Source of the DNA: an uncultured Eubacteriales bacterium
Lineage (GTDB): Bacteria; Bacillota; Clostridia; Lachnospirales; Anaerotignaceae
Length of the DNA: 64,000 nucleotides
NCBI GenBank assembly: GCA_934256695.1
Contig: CAKQPE010000001.1
Span: 18,103-82,102 of the forward strand
Direction: 5' to 3'
Made by a program: the position numbers and the translations under genes. This document shows positions 50,593-58,759 of this stretch, in pieces. Positions within the stretch are counted from its first letter, which is position 1. Each line of letters starts with the position of its first letter. The notes below the pieces were generated by a model, which saw nothing but the letters and a program-made list of their open reading frames with translations, did not search any database and was not told the origin of the DNA.

Positions 50593-51807
50593 ATGTATTG
50601 TGTACGTAATATAACAGATGATCTTTATTGGGTAGGCGGAAACGACAGGCGTCTTGCCCTGTTTGAGAACATACATCCTATTCCGAGAGGTGTATCATAT
50701 AACTCATATATTCTTTTAGATGAGAAGCCTGTTTTGTTTGATACTGTAGATTGGTCTGTTTGCAGGCAGTTTATAGCCAACATAGAACACGTTCTTAACG
50801 GAAAAGACCTTGAATATATAGTTGTTCATCATATGGAGCCTGACCACGGTGCATCTTTACAGGAGGTTCTTCTTCGTTTCCCTAATGTAAAAATAATCAG
50901 CTCACAGAAGGCTTTTGCTTTTATTGATCAGTTTGGTTTTTCAACAGAAGGTCACGAAAGAATTATTGTAAAAGAAGGTGACACATTCTCTTTCGGAAAA
51001 CACAGCATAACATTTATCGGGGCACCTATGGTTCATTGGCCGGAGGTTCTTATATCATTTGATACAACAAACGGCGTTCTTTTCTCTGCCGATGCTTTCG
51101 GTACATTCGGTGCATTAAACGGAAAGCTTTTTAATGACGAAGTTGATTTTGACAGAGACTGGATTGAAGACGCAAGAAGATACTATACTAATATAGTAGG
51201 CAAATACGGCCCGCAGGTTCAGGCATTGCTTAAAAAAGCAGCAGGCATAGTTGACAAAATAAAACTTATCTGCCCGCTCCACGGTCCGGTTTGGAGAAAC
51301 AATTTTGAGTATCTTCTGGATAAATATAACAAGTGGAGTCTTTACGATCCGGAAGAAAAAGGCGTTATGATTGCGTATGCCTCAATGTACGGCAACACAG
51401 AAGAAGCGGCAGAATGTCTTGCATCAGAGCTTGTTAAAAAAGGTCTTACAAATGTAGTGCTTTACGATGTGTCATCAACTCACGTTTCACACCTTATTGC
51501 CGAAGCATTTAAATATTCCCATATCGTACTTGCTTCCGTAACATACAACATGGGAATGTACCCTGTTATGCACAACTTCCTTTCCGATATGAAGGCACTT
51601 AATCTCCAGAACCGTACTTTCGCTTTAATCGAAAACGGAACATGGGCTTGCAATGCAGGAAATGTTATACAGAAATTTATTACAGAGGAACTTAAAGACT
51701 GTACGGTTATTGAAAACAGACTTAAAATTATGTCCTCAATGCTCCCTAACAAAGCCGAGGAGCTTTCTGCTCTTGCAGACTCAATAATCGCTTCTGTAAA
51801 AGAATAA
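50593..51807 (+). CDS. FprA-family A-type flavoprotein (flavodiiron protein)
   Basis: 404 residues, SD GAGAGGAG. The N-terminal metallo-beta-lactamase domain has the diiron ligands HHMEPDHGAS (near residues 79-88), a later MVHWPE and CPLHGPVWR. The C-terminal flavodoxin domain starts near residue 255 with IAYASMYGNTEEAAECLA (FMN phosphate loop). These enzymes reduce O2 to water or NO to N2O in anaerobes. A good single-gene promoter precedes it and repeats begin at its stop. Confidence 0.95.
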   Translation: MYCVRNITDDLYWVGGNDRRLALFENIHPIPRGVSYNSYILLDEKPVLFDTVDWSVCRQFIANIEHVLNGKDLEYIVVHHMEPDHGASLQEVLLRFPNVKIISSQKAFAFIDQFGFSTEGHERIIVKEGDTFSFGKHSITFIGAPMVHWPEVLISFDTTNGVLFSADAFGTFGALNGKLFNDEVDFDRDWIEDARRYYTNIVGKYGPQVQALLKKAAGIVDKIKLICPLHGPVWRNNFEYLLDKYNKWSLYDPEEKGVMIAYASMYGNTEEAAECLASELVKKGLTNVVLYDVSSTHVSHLIAEAFKYSHIVLASVTYNMGMYPVMHNFLSDMKALNLQNRTFALIENGTWACNAGNVIQKFITEELKDCTVIENRLKIMSSMLPNKAEELSALADSIIASVKE

Positions 51808-52215
51808 AAGACCTTTGGGCGTTGCCCCAAACCCTATGAGCCTTCTTTGTCAGGAAATTTGCTTCGCAAATCGGCATGGTCAGAATTTTTGCTACGCAAA
51901 AACGACTTCGTCGCCCTGTTTCTTCGGGTTCTCTAACCGCCGCATTTATCTTTGCGGTTCCCTAAAGGCTCAAGCGAAGCTTTCAGTAAAATATAAAAGC
52001 AGCGATAATAAATCTTTTCCACCGGAAAGAAGGCTTAAAACCTGCCATATTTAATTTTATGGAAGGATTATAAGTAATAAGTTTTTTTATCTCAAAATTT
52101 ATACTTAAACCTAAAAATCTCAATGACTGTCTTTGTCATTGAGATTTTTTATTAAAGTTTAGGTCAAGCCTTTTTAAAGGCTTGTGGGGTTTGGGACAAA
52201 GCCCCAAGGTTTTAT
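51808..52215. repeat. Composite palindrome element
   Basis: Left module TTTGGGCGTTGCCCCAAA directly after the fprA stop. A segment sharing 43 identical bases with 7098-7140 follows at 51895-51937. Then ATCTCAATGAC/GTCATTGAGAT (about 52118-52149), AGCCTTTTTAAAGGCT and TTTGGGACAAAGCCCCAA. No gene is supported. Confidence 0.7.
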
Positions 52216-52241
52216 GCCTTTACCGCTTTACATTGGTGCTG

Positions 52242-52270
52242 TTGAGGTTTTTTTAATAATATATTATAAT
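52242..52270 (+). promoter_or_regulatory. Promoter of the dicarboxylate/amino-acid symporter
   Basis: TTGAGG at 52242-52247, 17-base spacer, TATAAT at 52265-52270, 39 bp before the ATG. Confidence 0.7.
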
Positions 52271-52309
52271 CAATATCAAATAATATTTAAATCCAAAGGG
52301 GGATTTTTT

Positions 52310-53527
52310 ATGAAAAAGACAAACATTTTTAAGAGTTTGCCGTTTAAACTTATTGTAGGGGTTATAATCGGCATTATTGTCGGTCTTGTTTTAAATCAAG
52401 CTGACGGTTCATCATTTGCAAGTGCAGTTTTGAACGTAGTGGTAACACTTAAATATATTCTCGGCCAGATTATATCTTTCTGTGTTCCGCTTATTGTAAT
52501 CGGCTTTATAGCACCGTCTATTACGAAAATGGGAAATAATGCATCTCGACTTTTGTTTTTTGCCATTGTAATAGCATATGTATCATCGCTTGGTGCGGCA
52601 CTTTTCTCAACGGGAGCAGGATATATAATTATTCCTCATCTTTCTATAGCAACGGATGTTGAAGGCCTTAAATCATTGCCGGAGGAAGTTTTCCAGCTTT
52701 CGATTCCTCAGATAATGCCGGTTATGAGTGCATTGGTATTTTCTGTATTTGTCGGTCTTGCAGCTGCATGGAATAAATCAAAAGTTATAACTCAGCTTCT
52801 TGATGAGGTTCAAAAAATAGTGCTTTCCATTGTTACAAAAATAATTATTCCGATACTTCCGTTTTTTATCGGCTTAACATTCTGCGGTCTTGCATATGAA
52901 GGCTCTATAACAAAACAGCTTCCTGTTTTCCTTCAGGTAATAATAATAGTAATGATAGGACACTATATCTGGATGGCACTGCTTTACGGCATAGCCGGTG
53001 CATATGCAAAGAAAAATCCTTTTGACGTAATTAAACATTATGGCCCTGCATATCTTACGGCAGTAGGTACTATGTCATCTGCGGCAACACTTGCCGTTGC
53101 TTTACAGGGTGCATCAAAGGCAGAACCACTCAGAAAAGATATGGTACAGTTTGGTATACCTCTTTTTGCCAACATTCACCTTTGCGGCTCTGTTCTTACG
53201 GAGGTTTTCTTCTGTATGACTATATCCAAAATACTTTACGGAAGTATTCCTTCATTAAGTACAATGGTTATTTTCTGCATACTTTTAGGTGTGTTTGCAA
53301 TAGGTGCTCCCGGTGTTCCGGGCGGTACTGTTATGGCGTCTCTCGGATTAATAACAGGTGTTTTGCTTTTTGATGATGCAGGTACGGCACTTATGCTTAC
53401 TATATTTGCACTTCAGGACAGTTTCGGCACAGCCTGCAACGTAACCGGTGACGGTGCCCTTACACTTATACTTACGGGTTATGCTGAAAAACACAATATA
53501 GAAGAAGTTCCGCTTGGTTTAGAATAA
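52310..53527 (+). CDS. Dicarboxylate/amino acid:cation symporter (DAACS)
   Basis: 405 residues from ATG 52310 with SD AAGGGGG. Eight membrane segments plus re-entrant loops. GTMSSAATLAVALQGASKAEPLRKD carries the serine-rich motif, and GAPGVPGGTVMASLGLITGVL and QDSFGTACNVTGDGALTLIL form the substrate and Na+ sites. It imports a dicarboxylate, glutamate/aspartate, serine or a related amino acid. Monocistronic, with its own promoter and terminator. Confidence 0.93.
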   Translation: MKKTNIFKSLPFKLIVGVIIGIIVGLVLNQADGSSFASAVLNVVVTLKYILGQIISFCVPLIVIGFIAPSITKMGNNASRLLFFAIVIAYVSSLGAALFSTGAGYIIIPHLSIATDVEGLKSLPEEVFQLSIPQIMPVMSALVFSVFVGLAAAWNKSKVITQLLDEVQKIVLSIVTKIIIPILPFFIGLTFCGLAYEGSITKQLPVFLQVIIIVMIGHYIWMALLYGIAGAYAKKNPFDVIKHYGPAYLTAVGTMSSAATLAVALQGASKAEPLRKDMVQFGIPLFANIHLCGSVLTEVFFCMTISKILYGSIPSLSTMVIFCILLGVFAIGAPGVPGGTVMASLGLITGVLLFDDAGTALMLTIFALQDSFGTACNVTGDGALTLILTGYAEKHNIEEVPLGLE

Positions 53528-53569
53528 AAAAGCTTAATAAAAAATACTGAGAAAATTTAGACTTTTATT

Positions 53570-53608
53570 GCGTAACAGACTTTTGTCTGTTGCGCATTTT
53601 TTATGCTT
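53570..53608 (+). terminator. Rho-independent terminator of the symporter
   Basis: GCGTAACAGAC (53570-53580), TTTT, GTCTGTTGCGC (53585-53595), then ATTTTTTATGC. Confidence 0.9.
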
Positions 53609-53707
53609 TTTTGCTGTAATAGGTTATATATTTCTTAAGCAATACAATGGAGTATTCCTTGTTTTGGCAGTTAAAAAAATAAGTTTTCAATCATAAAAAA
53701 AATTATA

Positions 53708-53736
53708 TTGACAAAACAGAAAATTAATGGTACTAT
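53708..53736 (+). promoter_or_regulatory. Promoter of the Cys-leader/ABC/LarE operon
   Basis: TTGACA at 53708-53713, 17-base spacer, TACTAT at 53731-53736. The leader peptide starts 50 bp downstream. Confidence 0.8.
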
Positions 53737-53785
53737 CTAAAACATATTAAACCTATCTAAAGAATAGGAATAGGGGGTATTTAAA

Positions 53786-53857
53786 ATGATGTGTACCAAA
53801 AACAATTTAAATTCAAAACGAATGTGCTGCTGTTGCAGCTTAAAAATCATAATATAA
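53786..53857 (+). CDS. Polycysteine leader peptide (23 residues)
   Basis: Sequence MMCTKNNLNSKRMCCCCSLK plus III, stop TAA. The SD TAGGGGG (53771-53777) is well spaced from ATG 53786. Four consecutive Cys codons (TGC TGC TGT TGC, 53825-53836) and one earlier Cys stand out, since Cys is rare. The tract can fold as GCTGC-TGTT-GCAGC (53826-53839). A terminator-like hairpin (GCAG...CTGC, 53902-53920) with a T-rich tail follows, then the permease. By analogy with amino-acid attenuators and the polycysteine leaders described in actinobacteria, it probably senses Cys-tRNA supply. It could be chance, but the SD, promoter and position make that unlikely. Confidence 0.75.
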   Translation: MMCTKNNLNSKRMCCCCSLKIII

Positions 53858-53901
53858 AAAACAAATATAGGTTTGGATTCAAAATATATTGATTTATTTT
53901 G

Positions 53902-53936
53902 GCAGACGTATATCGGCTGCTATTTTTATGTTTTTT
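53902..53936 (+). promoter_or_regulatory. Terminator-like hairpin between Cys leader and permease
   Basis: GCAG-A-CG, loop TATAT, CG-G-CTGC (53902-53920; one A/G mismatch), followed by TATTTTTATGTTTTTT. Its 3' arm GCTGC (53916-53920) can alternatively pair with GCAGC (53835-53839) inside the Cys tract. This suggests an attenuator, although I could not settle which state is ON. Confidence 0.5.
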
Positions 53937-53957
53937 ACAAATCGGGAGGAGATTTTT

Positions 53958-54905
53958 TTGAAACTATTTAAAAAAGCGGTTCCGCTTATATCTATTGTAT
54001 TTGCTCTTGCAATAGAACTTATATTAAAAAACAACGATAAACAGCCGGCGGCTAACAGACCGTACTTTACATACTTTTTAGTAGCGATTTTTGCAGTAAT
54101 AGCTTTGCTTTTTGTACTTTCTTTTGCAAACAAAAAAATAGACGAAAAGCTTTCATATAAAGGCGAGTTTTGGGCAGGTGTTATTTTGTTTTTAAATATT
54201 TACAATATTCTTACTCTTAAACTTGCGGCTTTGCCGATACTTTATTTCCCGTCACTTCACAGAATATTCGGAGTGCTTTTCGAGGATTATGCGTTCCTCG
54301 GAAAATGTCTTTTATATTCTTTAAGACTTCTTTTAAGCGGCTGGTTCGGCGGAGCAATAATCGGTGTTGCAACAGGTATCTGCATAGGCTTTAACAGTAA
54401 GTTCAGATACTGGATTCAGCCGATAGTAAGAATTCTCGGCCCTATACCTTCAACGGCATGGATACCGCTTGTACTTATAAGCTTCCCTACAGTGGTTTCC
54501 GCCAGTGCATTCCTTATAGGTCTTGCAGTATGGTTCCCTACAACAGTGCTTACAAGCAGCGGTATAGCAAATGTTAAGAATTCTTATTTCGAGGTTTCTC
54601 AGACTCTCGGTGCAGGCACTTTTTACAGAATATTCAAAGTCGGAGTTCCTGCCGCAATGCCGCATATGTTCATAGGTCTTTTTAACGGCACAAGTGCATC
54701 TTTTATTACTCTTGTAACGGCAGAAATGATTGGTGCCAAATACGGTATTGGCTGGTACATAAATTGGCAGAAGGAAATGATGTCATACTCTAACGTATAT
54801 GCGGGTCTTATAGTAATGGCAGTTACCTGTTATTTAAGCATAACAATACTTTTCAGGGTAAGAGACAGACTGCTTGTATGGCAGAAGGGAGTTATAAAAT
54901 GGTAA
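53958..54905 (+). CDS. ABC transporter permease, SsuC/TauC-like
   Basis: 315 residues from TTG 53958, after GGGAGGAG. It has two or three extra N-terminal membrane segments (residues 1-90), then the usual six-segment permease domain. The EAA loop reads YFEVSQTLGAGTFYRIFKVGVPAAMPHMFIGLFNGTSASFITLVTAEMIGA. The family imports sulfonates, taurine, nitrate or thiamine precursors. Control by a Cys-rich leader favours a sulfur compound. It overlaps the ATPase start by 7 bp. Confidence 0.9.
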   Translation: MKLFKKAVPLISIVFALAIELILKNNDKQPAANRPYFTYFLVAIFAVIALLFVLSFANKKIDEKLSYKGEFWAGVILFLNIYNILTLKLAALPILYFPSLHRIFGVLFEDYAFLGKCLLYSLRLLLSGWFGGAIIGVATGICIGFNSKFRYWIQPIVRILGPIPSTAWIPLVLISFPTVVSASAFLIGLAVWFPTTVLTSSGIANVKNSYFEVSQTLGAGTFYRIFKVGVPAAMPHMFIGLFNGTSASFITLVTAEMIGAKYGIGWYINWQKEMMSYSNVYAGLIVMAVTCYLSITILFRVRDRLLVWQKGVIKW

Positions 54906-55690
54906 ACAGCAATGTTGGAAATATAGAAATCAAAGGTGCGGTAAAGAAATTTATAAATGCACAGAACGAAGAAATAACGGCACTTAACGGTATTGACCTT
55001 ACTATAGAGGCAGGAAGCTTTATATCACTTATAGGGCCTTCCGGCTGTGGTAAGAGTACACTTTTAAGGCTTATAGCAGGGCTTATTCAAAAAGACGGCG
55101 GAGAGATTACCCTTGACGGACAGGACATTAAAAAACCCGGTGCGGACAGAGGCTTTATGTTTCAGGAGAATACACTGTTTCCGTGGCTTAGTATAAGAGA
55201 TAACGTAGCATTCGGCCTTAAAGCCAGAGGAATATATAAACAGAACAAAGATGATGTAGACCGTTTTTTGGAAATGGTAGGTCTTAAAGACTTTGCAAAA
55301 TATTATCCTCATCAGCTTTCCGGCGGTATGTGCCAGAGGGCGTCGCTTGCCAGAGCATTGGTGGGAAAACCGAAAGTTCTTCTTCTTGATGAGCCGTTGG
55401 GAGCATTGGACGCTTTCACAAGAATGAATATACAGGACGAGATTTTAAGAATATGGAAAGAACACAATATGACTATGATAATGGTTACTCACGATGTTGA
55501 TGAAGCCGTTTATCTTTCGGACAAGGTTGTTGTTATGTCTCCGAGACCGGCAAGAATAGAAGAAACGGTTGATATTGAGCTTGCCAGACCAAGAGCAAGA
55601 AGCTCCGGAGATTTCCTTAATTATAGGGCCAAAATACTTAAAATACTTCATTTCGGCGGACAGATTCAGGAACCGCAGTATTATTTGTAA
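54899..55690 (+). CDS. ABC transporter ATP-binding protein, SsuB/TauB-like
   Basis: 263 residues from ATG 54899 (SD GAAGGGAG). Walker A GPSGCGKSTLL, Q-loop FMFQENTLFPWLS, signature LSGGMCQRASLARALV (Cys in place of the usual R/Q), Walker B VLLLDEPLGALD and H-loop VTHDVDEAVYL. It powers the adjacent permease. Palindrome modules begin 3 bp after its stop and separate it from the SBP gene. Confidence 0.93.
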   Translation: MVNSNVGNIEIKGAVKKFINAQNEEITALNGIDLTIEAGSFISLIGPSGCGKSTLLRLIAGLIQKDGGEITLDGQDIKKPGADRGFMFQENTLFPWLSIRDNVAFGLKARGIYKQNKDDVDRFLEMVGLKDFAKYYPHQLSGGMCQRASLARALVGKPKVLLLDEPLGALDAFTRMNIQDEILRIWKEHNMTMIMVTHDVDEAVYLSDKVVVMSPRPARIEETVDIELARPRARSSGDFLNYRAKILKILHFGGQIQEPQYYL

Positions 55691-55692
55691 TA

Positions 55693-55757
55693 AAAAACCG
55701 TGGGGTTTCACCCCACACCCTGAAAATTTTTTGAAAAAAATTTAGTAAAACTTTTAA
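55693..55757. repeat. Palindrome modules M1-M2 inside the operon
   Basis: GTGGGGTTTCACCCCAC and AAATTTTTTGAAAAAAATTT, followed by the invariant AGTAAAACTTTT. The third module is missing. It may reduce read-through between the ATPase and the SBP gene. Confidence 0.7.
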
Positions 55758-55800
55758 TATTAAAACCTTTAAAATATAACCCCAAAAGGAGAGATTTTTT

Positions 55801-57024
55801 ATGAAATTAAAGAGAATTATTTCCGTTGCGGCAGCGGCGGTATTGGCAGTATCGGCTTTCGCGGGGTGCGGAAGTTCATCATCAAACGGCAGTGCTTCAG
55901 GCTCGGCAGGTACATCGGCAGAAACGGCTTCAACAGGCGATGACGGATATTATCATTTAAAGCTTGCCACATCACCTTCACTTTGTCAGGCACCGCTCCA
56001 TGTGGCAGTACAGAACGGATTTTTTGAAGAAGAAGGCATTAAGGCGGAAGAAATACAGTTTGACGCAAACTATGTTCAGGAGGCAGTTGCAACAGAACAG
56101 GTTGAGGCAGGTTTCGGTCTTATAGGGAAATTCCTTCTTCCTATAGAAAACGGCCTTGCAATTAAATTTACATCGGGTATGCACAACGGCTGTATAAAAA
56201 TCCTTACAAAGAAGGATTCCGGAATTAATTCCATAGCGGATTTAAAAGGCAAAACAATCGGTGTCGACGGTTTAAGCGGTGCTGCGGCAATTATGCTTAA
56301 AAGAGCACTTGCGGCAGAAGGTATCGGTGTTACGGAAAGCAATATGGAAGTAGACCTTGTTGCATATTCAAAGAGTGACCTTGCACAGGCACTTGAAAAC
56401 GGAGCAGTTGCGGCAATAACAACAGGTGACCCTACAGCAAGCATTGCTGAAAAAGAATATGACCTTAAAGTCCTTCTTAACACAGCTACAGACGAAACTT
56501 ACGGCTACGGAAAAGAATACTGCTGTGCAGCTTTTGTAACAACAAAGCTTGCAGAGGAACACCCTGATGTAGCGGCAGCATTTACAAGAGCCGTACAGAA
56601 GGCATCACTCTGGGTTGAAGAACACCCAAGAGAGGCAGCGCAGATTCAGCTGGATCACAACTATGTTTCAGGTGATATTGATTTAAATACATCACTGCTT
56701 GAAGAATACGACTATACTCCTTCCGTACAGGGCGGATATGACGCAGTAGAAGCAAATGCAAGGGATATGGCGGCTATAGAGCTTATCAATCCCGATACGG
56801 ATCCTAAGGAATTTGTAGACGGATGCTATATATTCCTTGACGGTGTGCCTGATTCACCTGCATCAGACGGTGAAGAAGCACCTGCCGAAGGCAGTGCCGA
56901 AAGCACATCTGCTCAGTCAGACGGAACAGTTTCAACAGCGGCAAATATAAAAGGCGATGTTGCGGTACCGCTTATTGCAACAGAAAAAAATACAACAGAA
57001 GGTCCTAAGGACTGCTGCCAGTAA
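55801..57024 (+). CDS. ABC transporter substrate-binding lipoprotein (SsuA/NMT1-like) with Cys-ending tail
   Basis: 407 residues; SD AAAAGGAGAG. Lipobox AFAGC with Cys23. The NMT1/SsuA-like domain begins LKLATSPSLCQAPLHVAVQNGFFEEEGI and continues with DLKGKTIGVDGLSGAAAIMLKRALAAEG. It has several cysteines uncommon in this family: SLCQAP, YCCAAF near residue 240, and the very C-terminus KDCCQ. A 50-residue Ser/Ala/Glu-rich tail precedes that end. It should bind the transported ligand outside the membrane. The cysteine pairs could be structural disulfides or take part in thiol or metal binding (inference). Confidence 0.88.
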   Translation: MKLKRIISVAAAAVLAVSAFAGCGSSSSNGSASGSAGTSAETASTGDDGYYHLKLATSPSLCQAPLHVAVQNGFFEEEGIKAEEIQFDANYVQEAVATEQVEAGFGLIGKFLLPIENGLAIKFTSGMHNGCIKILTKKDSGINSIADLKGKTIGVDGLSGAAAIMLKRALAAEGIGVTESNMEVDLVAYSKSDLAQALENGAVAAITTGDPTASIAEKEYDLKVLLNTATDETYGYGKEYCCAAFVTTKLAEEHPDVAAAFTRAVQKASLWVEEHPREAAQIQLDHNYVSGDIDLNTSLLEEYDYTPSVQGGYDAVEANARDMAAIELINPDTDPKEFVDGCYIFLDGVPDSPASDGEEAPAEGSAESTSAQSDGTVSTAANIKGDVAVPLIATEKNTTEGPKDCCQ

Positions 57025-57037
57025 TAAATTAAAACAG

Positions 57038-57085
57038 GATATGCACCCCAAAAGCAGAACACCTTTGAGGTGCATATCAATTTTT
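57038..57085 (+). terminator. Hairpin between SBP and DUF1847 genes
   Basis: GATATGCACC (57038-57047) pairs with GGTGCATATC (57069-57078), followed by AATTTTTGG. It could partly end transcription after the SBP gene. Confidence 0.65.
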
Positions 57086-57104
57086 GGTATGGGGGTATAA
57101 AAAT

Positions 57105-57761
57105 ATGTCAAATTGCAAATTTACTTGTTCGGATTGTCATGTGCTTGCCTGCAAAGGCAAACAGGAGGACAAATATCCTTCATTCTGTCTTACGGCAGAT
57201 GTTGACAAAGAACTTCTTAACGAAACAGTTGAGCTTTATAAAAATAACGAAGAAATAGGAAATACAGCCAGAGTTTCAGCCGGAATAGAAGGTGAGTTCT
57301 ATGGCAGACTGACAAGAGTTGAAGAAACTATAGAATTTATAAAACGTATGGGATACAAGAAAATCGGTATTGCATCATGTGTTGGGCTTATGCAGGAGAC
57401 AGGCATATTCTGCAAAATACTTAAAGCCAACAACATCGACTATTATACAGTAGGCTGTAAAGTTGGTGCTGTTGATAAAACGGAAATAGGCATACCAAAC
57501 GAGAAAAAGCTTAACAGAGGAACAGGACATGAGTCAATGTGCAATCCTGTTATGCAGGCGAAGGTTCTTGCCAAGGAAAAGACTGATTTAAACATAGTAA
57601 TCGGGCTTTGCGTAGGACATGATACATTATTTATAAAGCACTCGGAAGCACCTGTAACTGTAATGGTTGTTAAAGACAGAGTTCTTCAGCACAATCCTGT
57701 GGCGGCTCTCTACGGTGCAGGCGGAATGTATTCCAGATTTAAAAAAGAAATGGGACTTTAA
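57105..57761 (+). CDS. DUF1847 family metal-binding protein
   Basis: 218 residues from ATG 57105 with SD GGGGG. The N-terminus MSNCKFTCSDCHVLACKG has four closely spaced cysteines, a likely Zn or Fe-S site. Further conserved pieces are KRMGYKKIGIASCVGLMQETGIFCKIL, VGCKVGAVDKTEIG, ESMCNPVMQAKVLAKEKTDLNIVIGLCVGHDTLFIKHSEAPVTVMVVKDR. These match DUF1847, whose function is not known. Its place between an SsuABC-like transporter and LarE suggests a role in handling sulfur or metals. Confidence 0.88.
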   Translation: MSNCKFTCSDCHVLACKGKQEDKYPSFCLTADVDKELLNETVELYKNNEEIGNTARVSAGIEGEFYGRLTRVEETIEFIKRMGYKKIGIASCVGLMQETGIFCKILKANNIDYYTVGCKVGAVDKTEIGIPNEKKLNRGTGHESMCNPVMQAKVLAKEKTDLNIVIGLCVGHDTLFIKHSEAPVTVMVVKDRVLQHNPVAALYGAGGMYSRFKKEMGL

Positions 57762-57765
57762 AGGC

Positions 57766-57921
57766 AAGACCTTGGGGTTTCACCCCAATCCCTGACCAAC
57801 TTTTGGAAAAGTTGGATCAAAACTTTTATTAAGATACCATGACTTAGTCATGGTATCTTGTTAAAGTTTAGGTCCACCCTTTTTAAAGGGTGGCAGAGTT
57901 TGAGACGGAGTCTCAAGGTAT
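57766..57921. repeat. Complete mirror-symmetric palindrome element inside the operon
   Basis: TTGGGGTTTCACCCCAA, CCAACTTTTGGAAAAGTTGG, ATACCATGACTTAGTCATGGTAT, CCACCCTTTTTAAAGGGTGG, TTGAGACGGAGTCTCAA. The five hairpins follow one another without other sequence. It separates DUF1847 from larE. Confidence 0.85.
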
Positions 57922-57941
57922 TTAGCATAGGAGGTATTGGC

Positions 57942-58757
57942 ATGGCAACGGCAGCAGAAAAAGAAAATAAGTTAAAAGAATATCTTAAAAGCCTCGGTAG
58001 TGTGGCAGTTGCATTTTCGGCAGGCGTAGACTCAACATACCTGCTTAAAACAGCACATGACGTTTTGGGCGATAAAGCAGTTGCGGTTACGGCTGTTTCA
58101 TGCTCTTTCCCACAGAGAGAGCTTGATGAGGCAAAGGCTTTTTGCAAAAAAGAAGGCATACAACATGTTATATGTGAGTCCGAGGAGCTTTCAATAGATG
58201 GTTTCAGCCGGAATCCAAAAAACAGATGCTATCTTTGCAAAACGGAACTGTTTACAAAGGTAAAGAAAGTGGCAGAGGAGTATAATTTAAATGCCGTTGT
58301 GGAAGGCTCAAATATGGACGATAACGGTGATTACAGACCGGGTCTTGTTGCCGTTAAGGAACAGGGCGTGTGCAGTCCTCTCAGATATGCAAAGCTTTAT
58401 AAATCTGAAATACGTGAGCTTTCAAGAATTGCCTGTCTGCCTACATGGGATAAACAGTCTTTTGCCTGTTTGTCATCACGCTTTGTTTACGGCGAGACAA
58501 TAAACGAAAAGAAGCTGTCTATGGTTGATAAGGCAGAGCAGCTTCTTATAGATATGGGCTTTAAACAGCTTAGGGTACGTATCCACGGCGAGGATATAGC
58601 AAGAATTGAGGTTCTGCCGAAGGAATTTTTGAGATTAATCGAAAATGCGGATAAAATAAGCAGTGAGTTTAAAAAGTTTGGGTTTAAGTATGTTACCATG
58701 GATTTACAGGGCTACAGAACAGGAAGCATGAACGAAACCCTTGCTTCTTTGAATTAA
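57942..58757 (+). CDS. larE: LarE-like ATP-dependent sacrificial sulfur transferase
   Basis: 271 residues from ATG 57942 with SD TAGGAGG. The PP-loop VAFSAGVDSTYLLKTAHDVLG is near residue 27. NRCYLCKTELF and EGSNMDDNGDYRPGLVAVKE are LarE hallmarks. KQSFACLSSRFVYGE contains the Cys at the position of the sacrificial Cys176 of Lactobacillus LarE. LarE transfers sulfur to the pincer-nucleotide precursor after ATP activation, turning its own Cys into dehydroalanine in the classic enzyme. Last gene of the Cys-leader operon; larC lies 8.5 kb away on the other strand and larB is not in the window. Confidence 0.92.
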   Translation: MATAAEKENKLKEYLKSLGSVAVAFSAGVDSTYLLKTAHDVLGDKAVAVTAVSCSFPQRELDEAKAFCKKEGIQHVICESEELSIDGFSRNPKNRCYLCKTELFTKVKKVAEEYNLNAVVEGSNMDDNGDYRPGLVAVKEQGVCSPLRYAKLYKSEIRELSRIACLPTWDKQSFACLSSRFVYGETINEKKLSMVDKAEQLLIDMGFKQLRVRIHGEDIARIEVLPKEFLRLIENADKISSEFKKFGFKYVTMDLQGYRTGSMNETLASLN

Positions 58758-58759
58758 GA

